NCBI RefSeq assembly: GCF_000429405.1 | Contig: NZ_KE386897.1 | Span: 70,031 to 134,030, forward strand | Direction: 5' to 3' | From: Algoriphagus marincola DSM 16067 | GTDB taxonomy: Bacteria; Bacteroidota; Bacteroidia; Cytophagales; Cyclobacteriaceae | Length of the DNA: 64,000 nt | Part shown: positions 15,813-24,810 of the stretch, one piece after another | Layout of the letters: each line of letters starts with the position of its first letter | How positions within the stretch are numbered: the stretch's first letter is position 1 | Translations under genes and position numbers: made by a program | Notes under the pieces: model-generated | Database searches by the model: none | The model's input: only the letters and a program-made list of their open reading frames with translations | Told to the model about the DNA's origin: nothing

Positions 15813-16571
15813 TTAGATAGTTAGAGAATGCTCTTCTTTCAGCTTGGTACCTTCGGTAAAGGCTTGAGCAATAATGACCAAAAAGAGGGAAAATATGAGG
15901 TATTTCCAATTAAACTCTAAATCGGGATTTAAAGAGACGGAAAAAGAATCTTCGATTTTAGAGTTCATGTTTTGGAAGATCAGCCACTGGCTTCCATAAT
16001 CGATCAAGACGTAGATGATGGCTAGGTAGGAAATTACTCTCAGGTAGGTTCCGTTTTGAGATATAAAAAAATCACCGCTATCGCAGTTTCTTAGGAATTG
16101 GATGATGAGAGATATTCCTCCAAGCAGCAAAACAAATGATAGAATAAAGTAGGATGTCAAAATAATGAGAGAAGTTTCAACCGTAGAATAATCAGTTTTG
16201 ACATACAGGAAACTATCAGATGCTGGCATGGAATAAATGTTTTCTTTTATGGGCGTTGGATAATCAGTTTCTGGAAGTTCGGCCTCAGATAAAAAGGATT
16301 TAGAGATATATTTCTTTTTGATTTTGAAAAAGTAGCTGTCTACTAGAACTTCGCTATCCTTTATTCTTAGGAAATAGTTGACTTCCATATTCATGGGTAA
16401 CTTAAAAGTACTTGTTTTACTTTTTGATATTACACCTTCTAGGCTCCCATGGTCAAACTTTGGATCGTTGAATCCCATTTTCACAAAGAAAAATCCAAAA
16501 ATTACAAAGGCTATAATACCGATAACCAGGCTGATATAGGTTGTTAAGAGTAAGATCTTAGTTAATTTCAT
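15813..16571 (-). CDS. DUF2975 membrane protein with an extra external domain
   Basis: The 252-residue protein has an N-terminal membrane segment (about 7-30), about 100 polar residues, and then three hydrophobic segments (about 130-160, 175-198 and 223-243) ending TEGTKLKEEHSLTI. The C-terminal half has the DUF2975 layout and resembles the end of the neighbouring gene (FKRGVELQAENDLTV). It lies 3 bases before the XRE regulator gene, an arrangement common for this family. Function is unknown; a sensor or signal-transmission role for the regulator is an inference. Confidence 0.7.
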   Translation of the reverse strand: MKLTKILLLTTYISLVIGIIAFVIFGFFFVKMGFNDPKFDHGSLEGVISKSKTSTFKLPMNMEVNYFLRIKDSEVLVDSYFFKIKKKYISKSFLSEAELPETDYPTPIKENIYSMPASDSFLYVKTDYSTVETSLIILTSYFILSFVLLLGGISLIIQFLRNCDSGDFFISQNGTYLRVISYLAIIYVLIDYGSQWLIFQNMNSKIEDSFSVSLNPDLEFNWKYLIFSLFLVIIAQAFTEGTKLKEEHSLTI

Positions 16572-16588
16572 TTTATTGAATTTTAAGT

Positions 16589-17152
16589 TTAAACAGTCAA
16601 ATCATTCTCAGCCTGTAATTCCACTCCCCGTTTGAATATCTGACTGACGGCGATCAGGATTGCTGCCATCAGGAGGAATTCATAAGCTCCACCCATCAGC
16701 GAATAGACTTGGTCAAGTTCGAAGCCTTTTTTTCCAAGCCATTTGAAACAGGCAGTGGCTAAAATAATCCCTATTCCAATTTGGAATGCGGTATAACTGA
16801 CTGTAGCAATCAGCTTGGAAACTTCCTGACTAAATGGATGAACCAAGTCGATTTTGAGAAAAATCCGGATCATCAGATAAAAGAGATAGGCCTTTAGTCC
16901 AAGGACAAACAAGACAAAAGAAATTACCCCGGCATAGTACCATGGATTTGCCTCCTTGAGGGAATACAAATTGAGTCCATCGAAAAGATTTTGGGCGACG
17001 ATAGGATTAAACCAGCTGTAAATAAAGGTGAACAAAACGGCACCTGCTTGTATGCAAAGTCCGATAAAGATGGACCAAATGACTACGGTGATCAGCATCA
17101 GCGAGGGCTGATTGACCCATTTTTCTTTCCATTGAGTTTTGAGAGAGTTCAT
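16589..17152 (-). CDS. DUF2975 membrane protein
   Basis: The start is set at ATG 17150-17152 (MNSLKTQWKEKW), giving 187 residues; a TTG eight codons upstream is the only alternative. Four hydrophobic segments are visible (about 20-45, 72-100, 120-142 and 155-178). The C-terminus FKRGVELQAENDLTV is typical for DUF2975 proteins, where ENDLTV or EHSLTI motifs close the domain. It is the first gene of a three-gene unit with a second DUF2975 gene and an XRE regulator. Role unknown. Confidence 0.75.
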   Translation of the reverse strand: MNSLKTQWKEKWVNQPSLMLITVVIWSIFIGLCIQAGAVLFTFIYSWFNPIVAQNLFDGLNLYSLKEANPWYYAGVISFVLFVLGLKAYLFYLMIRIFLKIDLVHPFSQEVSKLIATVSYTAFQIGIGIILATACFKWLGKKGFELDQVYSLMGGAYEFLLMAAILIAVSQIFKRGVELQAENDLTV

Positions 17153-17287
17153 AGATGTATGGATTTGACTTTCCAAAAATCAGTAAAAATTTATTGAAAA
17201 ACAATAAATAATAATTGAAAAAAAATATTTGTAAAAAAGAAAGGCTTCTAAGCTCTTTCCTAATCTATGTTTAGAATCATCCTAAAC

Positions 17288-17312
17288 TGGGGGTAGTTTC
17301 AAACTACCCCCA
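17288..17312. repeat. Perfect REP-like palindrome
   Basis: A 12-bp inverted repeat around a single central C, reading TGGGGGTAGTTT-C-AAACTACCCCCA. The centre GTAGTTTCAAACTAC is identical to that at 15345-15367, while the outer bases are changed on both arms. It lies between the stop of the VPS10-like gene and the start of the DUF2975 gene. Confidence 0.7.
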
Positions 17313-17321
17313 AGTATCCTC

Positions 17322-17341
17322 ACCGATTTGCAATCGGTTTT
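17322..17341. terminator. Hairpin after the VPS10-like gene
   Basis: ACCGATT (17322-17328) pairs perfectly with AATCGGT (17332-17338) over a 3-base loop, followed by TTT on the plus strand. It begins 5 bases beyond the leftward stop at 17346. Together with the palindrome at 17288-17312 it could end transcription, or it could be part of the same dispersed repeat. Confidence 0.4.
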
Positions 17342-17345
17342 AAAC

Positions 17346-20300
17346 TCAATCCACAAACAAAACTCCAACACCCTTTTCCTTCGCCATCTGATTAAAGGCC
17401 GGAATGGCAGTCTGAATCAATCGCTCGCCTTCCGCTTTCAGCGGTTTCCACTCTTCCATCAGACGAGCATATTCAGTTTTGGTCCCTTCATTGATTTTCG
17501 GGATGCTGCTTTCTCCATGGTTCAGCATAAAGAGGAAATTGGCAGTAAACTTATTCGGGAAGTTTTCCACGTCGTCATAGGCGGTGGATCTTCGTTGGAT
17601 CATATCCTCATCCCATGCCTTGAGCTCACTGAGTAGTTTTTCGCCTTCAGTTTTCAGGTCCGAATACCTGCTTTTTCCTTCCAATTTCTTCAGCAAGTCT
17701 GAAAGTTGGTCCTGATAGTTCTTGGCCGTATTGACCATCTCGTGCATGGAGGTCACCTCTCCCTCAAGTTGACTCATCCAAGCATGATAGGCTTGATAAT
17801 CTGAAGGACTTAGCTTGTAATCAGGAAGATCTTTGATTTCGGCTTTTGCCTCCGAACTTACACCCATTCCGCTTAGGCGAACTGTGTAGGATCCAGGGAT
17901 GGCCTTATGACCACGGTAACTCGACTCGATGTAAGCACCCGGAATTCCAGGCATAATCGGATAGCGCAAATCCCAGACAAATCGATTCAGTCCTTTTCGG
18001 GTGGAAATGATCGGTTCTAATGGAGGACCACCAGCCCAGGTTTTGGCTTCCGGGTCTCTTTTGGAAGAGATTTTTCTCACCAAATCCCCTTGAGCATCCA
18101 AAATCTCCAAGGTCAATTCGGTTGAATCTGTTACCGATTCTGGGAGTGAGTAGTGAATTACCATGCCATTCGCTGGATTCAATCCCTGAAAAGGATGGGT
18201 TCCAGTAAAATCATCCAGGTTTCCCCCGTTCATAGAAGAGTACCAATTAGCTAAAAGGGCATCTTCAGGGGTGTAGAGGGTGATCTGATCTACATCTGCT
18301 TTTACTTCCCGCACCACATTCAGTTCGTCCAAAATCCAAAAAGATCTTCCCGAAGTCGCCACAATCAAATCATCATGGGCCACTTTTAAGTCAGTGATCG
18401 GGGTGATGGGTAGGTTCAATTGGAAGGATTCCCAATTGGCTCCTCCATCTCGGGAGATGTACATTCCCTGTTCGGTGCCTGCATAAAGCAGCCCCGCTTT
18501 TTCGGTATCTTCCCGAACTACCCGGGTAAAGGCACCATAAGGTATTCCTTTTGAAATATTGGTCCAGGTCTTTCCATAGTCGGTGGTTTTGTAGATGGCT
18601 GGGGTATAATCATTGAATTTGTAACGGGTTGTAGCAATGTAGGCCGTCGCCGGATCGTGGGGTGAGACGTCGATGGCATTCACCAAGGTTTCCTGCATGC
18701 CTTTCGGTGTGACATTGGTCCAGGTGGCTCCATTGTCTTGGGTCAAATGCACCAAACCGTCATCGCTTCCAGTCCAAATCACTCCAGCCTCATGAGGGCT
18801 TTCGATTACATAGGCCAAAGTCCCATAATTTTCAGCGCCCACCGCTTCATTGGTATAGGGTACGCCCGGAGTTCCCTGCTTTTCTTTTTCATTTCGAGTC
18901 AGATCGGGTGATACTTCTGTCCAGGTTTGTCCCCAATCCTGAGTTTTCAGCAACACTTGGGCTCCATGATAAAAGGTGTTCGGTTCATGCTGAGACCAAA
19001 TTATCGGAGCGTTCCAGTTGAATCGGTATTTCATATCCTCGGCACTCATTCCGAGGTATTGAATGGGTGCGGCCATGATATTGGTCGAGCCCTGAGTCTG
19101 CATGTCCAAGACCTCGATCGTTCCCTGATAGCTTCCACCCAAGACATACCTCGGATCATCCGGATCAAAGGCCAAGAAGGCGCTTTCCCCGCCTGCAGAG
19201 TAATTCCAATGCTCTTCTCCGATTCCGCCCCGGCCCAAAGCCATACTGGAAATGACCACGGAAGTATTATCCTGTTGCCCTCCGTAGATTCGATAAGGAA
19301 ATTGGTTGTCCGTATTGATTCGATAAAACTGCGCCGTAGGCATATTATTTTGAGTGGACCAGGTTTCTCCACCATTGAAAGTGATGGAACCGCCTCCATC
19401 ATCTGCCAAAATCATATTTTTGGAGTTTTTGGGATTGATCCAAAGATCGTGGTAGTCTCCATGTGCTCCGTCTATGGCTTCAAAGGTTTTTCCTCCGTCA
19501 AAGGACTTCAGCATTGGAGCACTTTGCACCCAGACGGTATTTTCATCATTCGGATCAGCAAAAACTTCTATGTAATACCAAGCGCGTTGAGTCAGTCGAT
19601 TGTCCTTGTTGACCAAGGACCAGCTTTCTCCTGCGTCATTCGATACAAACAAACCGCCCAAGTCTTTGTAGGTATCGCTTTCAATCAAGGCATAGACCTT
19701 GTTTGGATTAGCACGGGAAACGGAAACGGCCATTTTCCCTTTTTCCTTGGGAAGACCATTTTCAATTTTCTTCCAGGTCTCGCCGGAATCTGTGGACTTG
19801 TACAAACCCGAACCCGGACCGCCTGATTTCACTTGCCAAGGAAAACGCTGGTGTTCCCACATGGCGGCATAAAGTACTTCAGGGGTATTCATGTCCATGG
19901 ATAGCTCCACGGCTCCAGTCATGTTGTCCACAAAAAGGACTTTTTCCCAAGTTTCGCCTCCGTCCGTAGATTTATATACACCTCTTACTTCATTGGGAGC
20001 ATACAAAGCTCCTTGCGCTGCTACATAAACAATGTCAGGATTAGTGGGGTGGATTTGGATTCGTGAGATATGTTGGGTTTGCTCTAGACCTAGTTTTTTC
20101 CATGTTTTGCCCGCATCGGTGGACTTAAAAACTCCGTCACCGTAAGAGGTCATGACTCCTCGGGGTGCATGCTCTCCCATGCCAACATAGACGATATTGG
20201 GATTGCTTTCGGCTACGGCCACCGCACCTACTGAACCTGTTGTAAAAAATCCATCGGAGATATTCTCCCAGTGTTGTCCTGCATCGTTGGTTTTCCAGAG

Positions 20301-20486
20301 CCCACCTCCAGTGGTGCCAAAGTAGTAGGTCAAAGGATCATTGACGACACCGGTGGCAGTGACCGAGCGGCCTCCCCGATATGGGCCGATATTTCGGTAT
20401 TTGATGGGGAGATTTTGATCAAAGTTGACTTGGCCTACTACCTCAAAAGTGAAAAGGAGCAAGAACAAAAAGATGCTATTCTTCAT
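17346..20486 (-). CDS. Secreted VPS10/sortilin-like beta-propeller protein
   Basis: The 1046-residue protein has a signal peptide (1-19, ending EVVGQ) and a long array of Asp-box blades: [64 protein letters not shown]. This is the VPS10/sortilin-like or photosystem-assembly-factor-like propeller common in Bacteroidota. After about residue 720 comes an immunoglobulin-like part ([18 protein letters not shown]) and a helical end with [20 protein letters not shown]. Proteins of this type are annotated as glycosyl hydrolases, but no catalytic residues are evident and the activity is uncertain. Gene is monocistronic, with hairpins just downstream. Confidence 0.8.
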   Translation of the reverse strand: MKNSIFLFLLLFTFEVVGQVNFDQNLPIKYRNIGPYRGGRSVTATGVVNDPLTYYFGTTGGGLWKTNDAGQHWENISDGFFTTGSVGAVAVAESNPNIVYVGMGEHAPRGVMTSYGDGVFKSTDAGKTWKKLGLEQTQHISRIQIHPTNPDIVYVAAQGALYAPNEVRGVYKSTDGGETWEKVLFVDNMTGAVELSMDMNTPEVLYAAMWEHQRFPWQVKSGGPGSGLYKSTDSGETWKKIENGLPKEKGKMAVSVSRANPNKVYALIESDTYKDLGGLFVSNDAGESWSLVNKDNRLTQRAWYYIEVFADPNDENTVWVQSAPMLKSFDGGKTFEAIDGAHGDYHDLWINPKNSKNMILADDGGGSITFNGGETWSTQNNMPTAQFYRINTDNQFPYRIYGGQQDNTSVVISSMALGRGGIGEEHWNYSAGGESAFLAFDPDDPRYVLGGSYQGTIEVLDMQTQGSTNIMAAPIQYLGMSAEDMKYRFNWNAPIIWSQHEPNTFYHGAQVLLKTQDWGQTWTEVSPDLTRNEKEKQGTPGVPYTNEAVGAENYGTLAYVIESPHEAGVIWTGSDDGLVHLTQDNGATWTNVTPKGMQETLVNAIDVSPHDPATAYIATTRYKFNDYTPAIYKTTDYGKTWTNISKGIPYGAFTRVVREDTEKAGLLYAGTEQGMYISRDGGANWESFQLNLPITPITDLKVAHDDLIVATSGRSFWILDELNVVREVKADVDQITLYTPEDALLANWYSSMNGGNLDDFTGTHPFQGLNPANGMVIHYSLPESVTDSTELTLEILDAQGDLVRKISSKRDPEAKTWAGGPPLEPIISTRKGLNRFVWDLRYPIMPGIPGAYIESSYRGHKAIPGSYTVRLSGMGVSSEAKAEIKDLPDYKLSPSDYQAYHAWMSQLEGEVTSMHEMVNTAKNYQDQLSDLLKKLEGKSRYSDLKTEGEKLLSELKAWDEDMIQRRSTAYDDVENFPNKFTANFLFMLNHGESSIPKINEGTKTEYARLMEEWKPLKAEGERLIQTAIPAFNQMAKEKGVGVLFVD

Positions 20487-20616
20487 GATTTGGTGGTTTT
20501 TTATTTCAAGATAAGGAATTTGCTTTCAATATTCTGAGCAATAAAGTTTTGCTTTCTAAAAAAAAATGGTTTCTTAGTTTATCTTTCGCAACAATCATTT
20601 CATTTCCTTTAGAAAT

Positions 20617-21783
20617 TTGAAAAACGTCTTCGTCCAAAATGTCTTCGCGATAGCATTTATTTTTTCTTGTAATTACAAAAAGGATAATATAGAAATTATA
20701 AATTCTAATTTTTTAGTAAAAAATGATTCTCTTCTCCTAGTAATTGATAGTGTTTCTTCCTTTGATTACCGGTTTTTTGATTACGGAAAAGTCCAAAAAA
20801 AGGAGTCTCTGATTATCTTAAACGAAAATAATTTTTCAGTTGATTTTTATGATTTAGAGAAGGGCGTAGTTTTTAAGCGTATTGATTTGCCAAAAGAAGG
20901 GCCTTACCAATTGGATAGAATGCAGGGCCTTACTTTTCATAATCAGGATAGTGTTTTTTTGTTTTCTTACATGATGTTGAAAAACAATGCAATACTAAGT
21001 TTCGATAGCGGGGTTTATCATGTTTTTCGACCAAAATTAAAGCAAGAGACAGTTTTTGATCAAATTTTAAACCATCCTTCCACTAATTCAATGAGAACTT
21101 TGGTGGTTGATAATGAATTAGTCTTTAATCATCTCTCTTTAAGAAGTCCTAGAAGCCCATCCAGTTTTTTTGAAGAGGTTCCATCCAGTTTTTTTCTAGA
21201 CCTAGAAACTGATTCCATGTCGTATTCTTCTGCGTTTGATTATCCTTTTTCCTACCTTCAAAAGACTTGGCCGGAATCTTTTATTTTTCATTCAAAGGTC
21301 AGAAATGATGAGGGTGAAATTCTAGTTTCATGGCCGGCATTGGATTCCATATATGTCTATGATGCTCAGTTTAACTTTTTGAAACGGGTCCCCAGCAAAA
21401 GTCGATTCAAATCAGATCTAACTCTTGAAAATACCGCTTTGACCAATCAAGATGTTTCTAGAATTGTATTAACTAACACCCATTATCCTTCATTTATTTT
21501 TGACCCTTATCGAGAATTGTATTATCGATTCGCGAATATTGGAGGAGATTTTGACCCTGATAACTTGGTCAGTTCAAACTCTGTTCTGGCAAATGAGTTT
21601 TCGGTACTTGTTTATGATCATAATCTTGAATTTTTGGGAGAGCAAAAATTTCCCGCCAAAACATATAACCAATACATGGCATTTGTTGGGGAGAAAGGTC
21701 TTTATCTGCCTCGGACCAACTTTTATTCATCAGAAATAAATGAAGATCAAGTCGTATTTGATGTTTTCCTATATGAGAATTAA
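20617..21783 (+). CDS. DUF4221-like lipoprotein
   Basis: The 388-residue product starts MKNVFVQNVFAIAFIFSC, a lipoprotein signal with lipidated C18; the start codon is TTG because no ATG is available and the signal fits exactly. The mature part shows repeated beta-strand pairs with DSV..S.DYRFFDYGK and KRIDLPKEGPYQLDRMQGL, the latter typical of DUF4221 propeller-like lipoproteins. Function unknown. The next gene, a related lipoprotein, overlaps it by 11 bases, so the two form a unit. The pair is AT-rich compared with the neighbouring large genes. Confidence 0.65.
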   Translation: MKNVFVQNVFAIAFIFSCNYKKDNIEIINSNFLVKNDSLLLVIDSVSSFDYRFFDYGKVQKKESLIILNENNFSVDFYDLEKGVVFKRIDLPKEGPYQLDRMQGLTFHNQDSVFLFSYMMLKNNAILSFDSGVYHVFRPKLKQETVFDQILNHPSTNSMRTLVVDNELVFNHLSLRSPRSPSSFFEEVPSSFFLDLETDSMSYSSAFDYPFSYLQKTWPESFIFHSKVRNDEGEILVSWPALDSIYVYDAQFNFLKRVPSKSRFKSDLTLENTALTNQDVSRIVLTNTHYPSFIFDPYRELYYRFANIGGDFDPDNLVSSNSVLANEFSVLVYDHNLEFLGEQKFPAKTYNQYMAFVGEKGLYLPRTNFYSSEINEDQVVFDVFLYEN

Positions 21784-22813
21784 GTTTCTACACATTTTTT
21801 TGTTAGGGATTATTGCTTGTGAATCCAGTAAAGATTTAAAAGTTGATGAAAAAGTATTCAAGCCAATTCGGGATACCCTGGAAATTGGATCGGCTTATGA
21901 CTCTGCATTATTTTATGCGAATGGATTTTCTGAGTGGGTTCAGTTCGAGCAAAACGATCAGGTTTCATTTTTTCATACGCTCGGACGTGCAGGCTTATTG
22001 TATTCCTTGCCAGAAAGCGAAGAATTTAAATATTTGCCTTTTTTAAAGCCTGACACAATTGGTTTATCCATAACTTGGAAGCGATTTTTTTCACCACCGC
22101 TGTTAGATTCCGATGATTTGTTCTTTTTGAGGCAGCCCAATGAGTTGGTGATCTATTCGTTTAAGAACCATCAAAAAGAGGTTATTCAGCTTCAAAATTT
22201 AGTATTTACTGAGTTCAAGAGTCTCTCATTTACAAGTAGTGGAGAGATCCTATTTTTGGGACGTCAGTCTCATTCTGAGAAATGGATTTTAGGGTTCGTT
22301 GAAAATGAAACCAATGATCTCGAAAAATTAACTGAAATAGTACTTCCTGATTATTCCCAAATCGACTTTAATGAGTCCTATGTTTATCTAAACTCAGTAA
22401 AAAGTCCAGAATATTACAGACTTGACCTAAATAGCTACCAATTGGATACAATTCCTTTGACAGGTTTATCTCAAAGAGAATTTTTCAAGAAAGAAAAGCC
22501 TGATAATTTCCTTTCCCTTCCAATGGTAGATAGGATTAAGTTTGTAGAAGATTACCCGTTAGATATTGTTTTTTTGGATGATTATTACTTCGAGTTGTCT
22601 CGTGTTTTTAGAGCTGATCCTGATGGAAAGTTTGAGAAGTGCCTTCTACTTGCCAATTATAAGGGTAAAACTTATGAGAAAGTGCTACCAAAAGGTTTTC
22701 TAAACTTTGATGATTTTGGGAATATTTATTCAATTGCTCAAAGCGAAGTGGGCTATAAACTCATTACCAATCCTGTTTTAGATTTTTTTCCAGAGTTAAA
22801 AATCATCAATTAA
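21773..22813 (+). CDS. DUF4221-like lipoprotein (second of pair)
   Basis: The ATG at 21773 gives MRIKFLHIFLLGIIACESSKD, with lipidated C16; an earlier ATG at 21740 would prepend 11 residues that do not fit a signal peptide. The 346-residue protein has a beta-rich repeating pattern like its upstream partner (FFHTLGRAGLLYSLPESEEF, SFTSSGEILFLGRQSH). The start lies inside the end of the upstream gene (11-base overlap), implying coupled translation. A strong terminator follows at 22825-22855. Function unknown; outer-membrane attachment is inferred. Confidence 0.6.
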   Translation: MRIKFLHIFLLGIIACESSKDLKVDEKVFKPIRDTLEIGSAYDSALFYANGFSEWVQFEQNDQVSFFHTLGRAGLLYSLPESEEFKYLPFLKPDTIGLSITWKRFFSPPLLDSDDLFFLRQPNELVIYSFKNHQKEVIQLQNLVFTEFKSLSFTSSGEILFLGRQSHSEKWILGFVENETNDLEKLTEIVLPDYSQIDFNESYVYLNSVKSPEYYRLDLNSYQLDTIPLTGLSQREFFKKEKPDNFLSLPMVDRIKFVEDYPLDIVFLDDYYFELSRVFRADPDGKFEKCLLLANYKGKTYEKVLPKGFLNFDDFGNIYSIAQSEVGYKLITNPVLDFFPELKIIN

Positions 22814-22824
22814 TTAAGACATAA

Positions 22825-22855
22825 AAAAGCCATCCCAAATCTTGAGATGGCTTTT
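22825..22855. terminator. Bidirectional intrinsic terminator
   Basis: AAAAGCCATC (22825-22834) pairs perfectly with GATGGCTTTT (22846-22855) over an 11-base loop, with A and T tracts at the two ends. It lies between converging genes and can terminate both the lipoprotein pair and the leftward DUF6600 gene. Confidence 0.85.
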
Positions 22856-22869
22856 ACAGCGTTTATTGC

Positions 22870-24270
22870 TTAGTTGTTTCTTGAATTTCCCCTTGAGCTA
22901 CTGCTGGATCGAGTCGGGGCCTTTCTGCTAGAACTGCTTCTGCTCGGAGTAGCTACTTTGGAATTGCTCTTACTCGAGGATTGTACCCGCGAACTACTTC
23001 GAGTAGGAGTTTGGGCTCTGCTGCTGCTTTTTGGAGCCTCTACCCGGGTATTTCCGCTGCTTGGAGCCTGTACTCGAGTGTTGGAACGCTGAGGAGCAGC
23101 TTGCACATTCCGCTGTCTGCTTGGCGCCGGAGCCTTCGTTACCGAAGAGCTTCGGGTAGCAGGTTGTACTCTGCTAGATGACCCGCTTCGGCTTCTAGCG
23201 GAATTGTCCGGTCTTACTGAACCTTCCCGGCTGCTTGGACTGGATTGAACTCGGGTAGAGCGACCATTCTGTCTCAGAGCTTCGTAGGGTCTAGTCTCGA
23301 AGTTTTTGCTTGGAGAGCTTGATCTGCCAGGCTGTATACTTCTGCTCGAGCTTCGGCTAGGCGAGGCAGCTTGAGTTCGAGAGCCGGTATTTGATTCGGT
23401 TCTGACTCTCGGAGAGCTTTCCATCGTACGGCTTCTACTTGGGCTTGTGGCAGTTACAGATCTTCTGCTTCTAGCTTCATTGGATTCCAATACTCTGGAA
23501 GGTCTAGCCTGCACTGTTCTTCCGTTTCGCTCAGATAGCTCAGGTCGATACATGCTTACCCGATTATTGGAAACTGCCACTCGACCCGGTCTTGCGCTAT
23601 TCTCTAGGCGGTATACTGGCACATTTCTTCCAGTCACCCGTCGGATTTCCCTACTGCTCGGACCCGCTACATAGGTATTGTTGTTGTAGACCACGGTATT
23701 GTTGATGACGGTGGTTCTATTGATGATCTTGATCCGGGTACGGTGAGGAGCATAGTATCTCCAAGCATAGCGATCGTAGATTCTTCGCTGCGGCAGAAAT
23801 ACCCAATGAAAGCTGGGAATCCCAATTTGCACACTTACAGATACCCTGGGCCCTAAGGGTGCCCATCCGTAGTAGCCACCGCCTGTTCTCCAACTCACCC
23901 AAGCAGGACCCCATTCATAGCCTGGAATCCAAGCCCAGCTTCTGTAGTAGTCATCAAAGTACCAGCGACCGTAGTGAAATGGTGCCCATCCCCAGTCGTA
24001 GTAGGATACCCAAGTATTACCAAACTCAGTCATTGCCCAGTGTCCATTCGTACCGTAAGGATGGAAGTCAGGGCCTACAGCAGGGAGCCAGATAAAGCCA
24101 TGTCTTGCATCGCGTACCCAGTCTCCATAGGGCATCAGTTCATCATAAAATACCTGAAAGGAAATGCCATGGTAGGCTTCAGCTTTGCTAGGGGTGGAGG
24201 CCAAAAGACTCAGGGAGAATACGCCCATCATCAGGCCAGTGATCCATCGGGTGAGAAGTGAGGTTTTCAT
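22870..24270 (-). CDS. DUF6600-type exported protein with a Ser/Arg-rich tail
   Basis: The 466-residue protein has a signal peptide (1-32, ending KAEAY). Residues about 38-165 are packed with W, Y, G and H in a repeating pattern (MPYGDWV, GFIWLPAVGPDFHPY, WVSYYDWGWAPFHYGRWYFDD, WAWIPGYEWGPAWVSWR), as in DUF6600 proteins. From about residue 240 to the end the sequence is low-complexity and strongly basic, dominated by S, R, P, T and Q (SSSRVQ, PSRSSS, SNTRVQAP), with no aromatic core. The tail is probably disordered and may bind anionic surface polymers. Gene is monocistronic with a terminator just downstream. Confidence 0.7.
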   Translation of the reverse strand: MKTSLLTRWITGLMMGVFSLSLLASTPSKAEAYHGISFQVFYDELMPYGDWVRDARHGFIWLPAVGPDFHPYGTNGHWAMTEFGNTWVSYYDWGWAPFHYGRWYFDDYYRSWAWIPGYEWGPAWVSWRTGGGYYGWAPLGPRVSVSVQIGIPSFHWVFLPQRRIYDRYAWRYYAPHRTRIKIINRTTVINNTVVYNNNTYVAGPSSREIRRVTGRNVPVYRLENSARPGRVAVSNNRVSMYRPELSERNGRTVQARPSRVLESNEARSRRSVTATSPSRSRTMESSPRVRTESNTGSRTQAASPSRSSSRSIQPGRSSSPSKNFETRPYEALRQNGRSTRVQSSPSSREGSVRPDNSARSRSGSSSRVQPATRSSSVTKAPAPSRQRNVQAAPQRSNTRVQAPSSGNTRVEAPKSSSRAQTPTRSSSRVQSSSKSNSKVATPSRSSSSRKAPTRSSSSSRGNSRNN

Positions 24271-24796
24271 GCTGTGTTGGTTTAGGTTGACAAATAATCG
24301 GGGCAGGTTTAGTGGTTGCTTCTATTTTCCAGATGCAATTATTTGGAAAAAGGTTGCATACCTACTAAAACTAAAATCAGGCCAGTTTTCAAATCTTTAA
24401 GAAAATCCGTTTGATTTTATTCTCTTATTCGTAAAAAAATTAATTAAGGTTCGATTTTAAAAAATATATAGACAAAAAATAATGATTGAATTAATACACA
24501 TTCATAAAAAAATTAATTAATTGGATTTAGTCAATTTGAAAAAATCCAGGAAGGCGATTCCTTTATTTAAAAATCTAAACGGAAAAGGGCCGTTTTCGGG
24601 TTTTTTGGCCTATCTTAATTTTTACTTAAAAAATTTGATTTTTTTCAAATCAGGGTTTAAAAAGTTCAAGGTTTGGTGTTCAAAGTTCAATAGGATTTCC
24701 TTAGCCACTAAAGAACAAAATACCACTTACCATTCACCATTTACTTCCCGCCTCCCTCTTCTTACTTTCCACTTCCCACTTCCCACTTCCCACTCC
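24271..24796. other. AT-rich, repeat-containing intergenic region
   Basis: No credible gene is seen. Contents: two direct copies of a 15-base A/T motif (24433-24447 and 24506-24520), a possible leftward terminator hairpin at 24577-24595, and a degenerate 7-bp tandem array beginning near 24764. A 108-codon plus-strand frame at 24521-24847 crosses these repeats and the end of the neighbouring gene and is considered spurious. The promoter of the DUF6600 gene should lie in the first 130 bases. Confidence 0.5.
24577..24595 (-). terminator. Possible terminator hairpin
   Basis: AAACGG (24577-24582) pairs with CCGTTT (24590-24595) over a 7-base loop; read leftward it is followed by a T-rich run. It would end transcripts coming from the oxidoreductase gene 200 bases away, after passing the heptad repeats. 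Confidence 0.3.
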
Positions 24797-24810
24797 CTAC
24801 TTCCCATTTC
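24764..24810. repeat. Degenerate 7-bp tandem repeat (ACTTCCC)
   Basis: Three perfect ACTTCCC units at 24771-24791 are flanked by imperfect ones (ACTTTCC, ACTCCCT, ACTTCCC). The array runs into the last codons of the leftward oxidoreductase gene, supplying its C-terminal GNGK and stop. Similar pyrimidine-rich stretches continue to the left to about 24727. Confidence 0.7.

Noticed and set aside
13960..17345. Insertion sequence or integron explaining the repeats
   Set aside because: No transposase, integrase or terminal inverted repeats were found; the repeats are short palindromes and a single direct repeat.
18927..19826. 299-codon open frame on the plus strand
   Set aside because: It lies wholly antisense to the VPS10-like gene, has no recognisable domain or start signal, and results from the codon bias of the sense gene.
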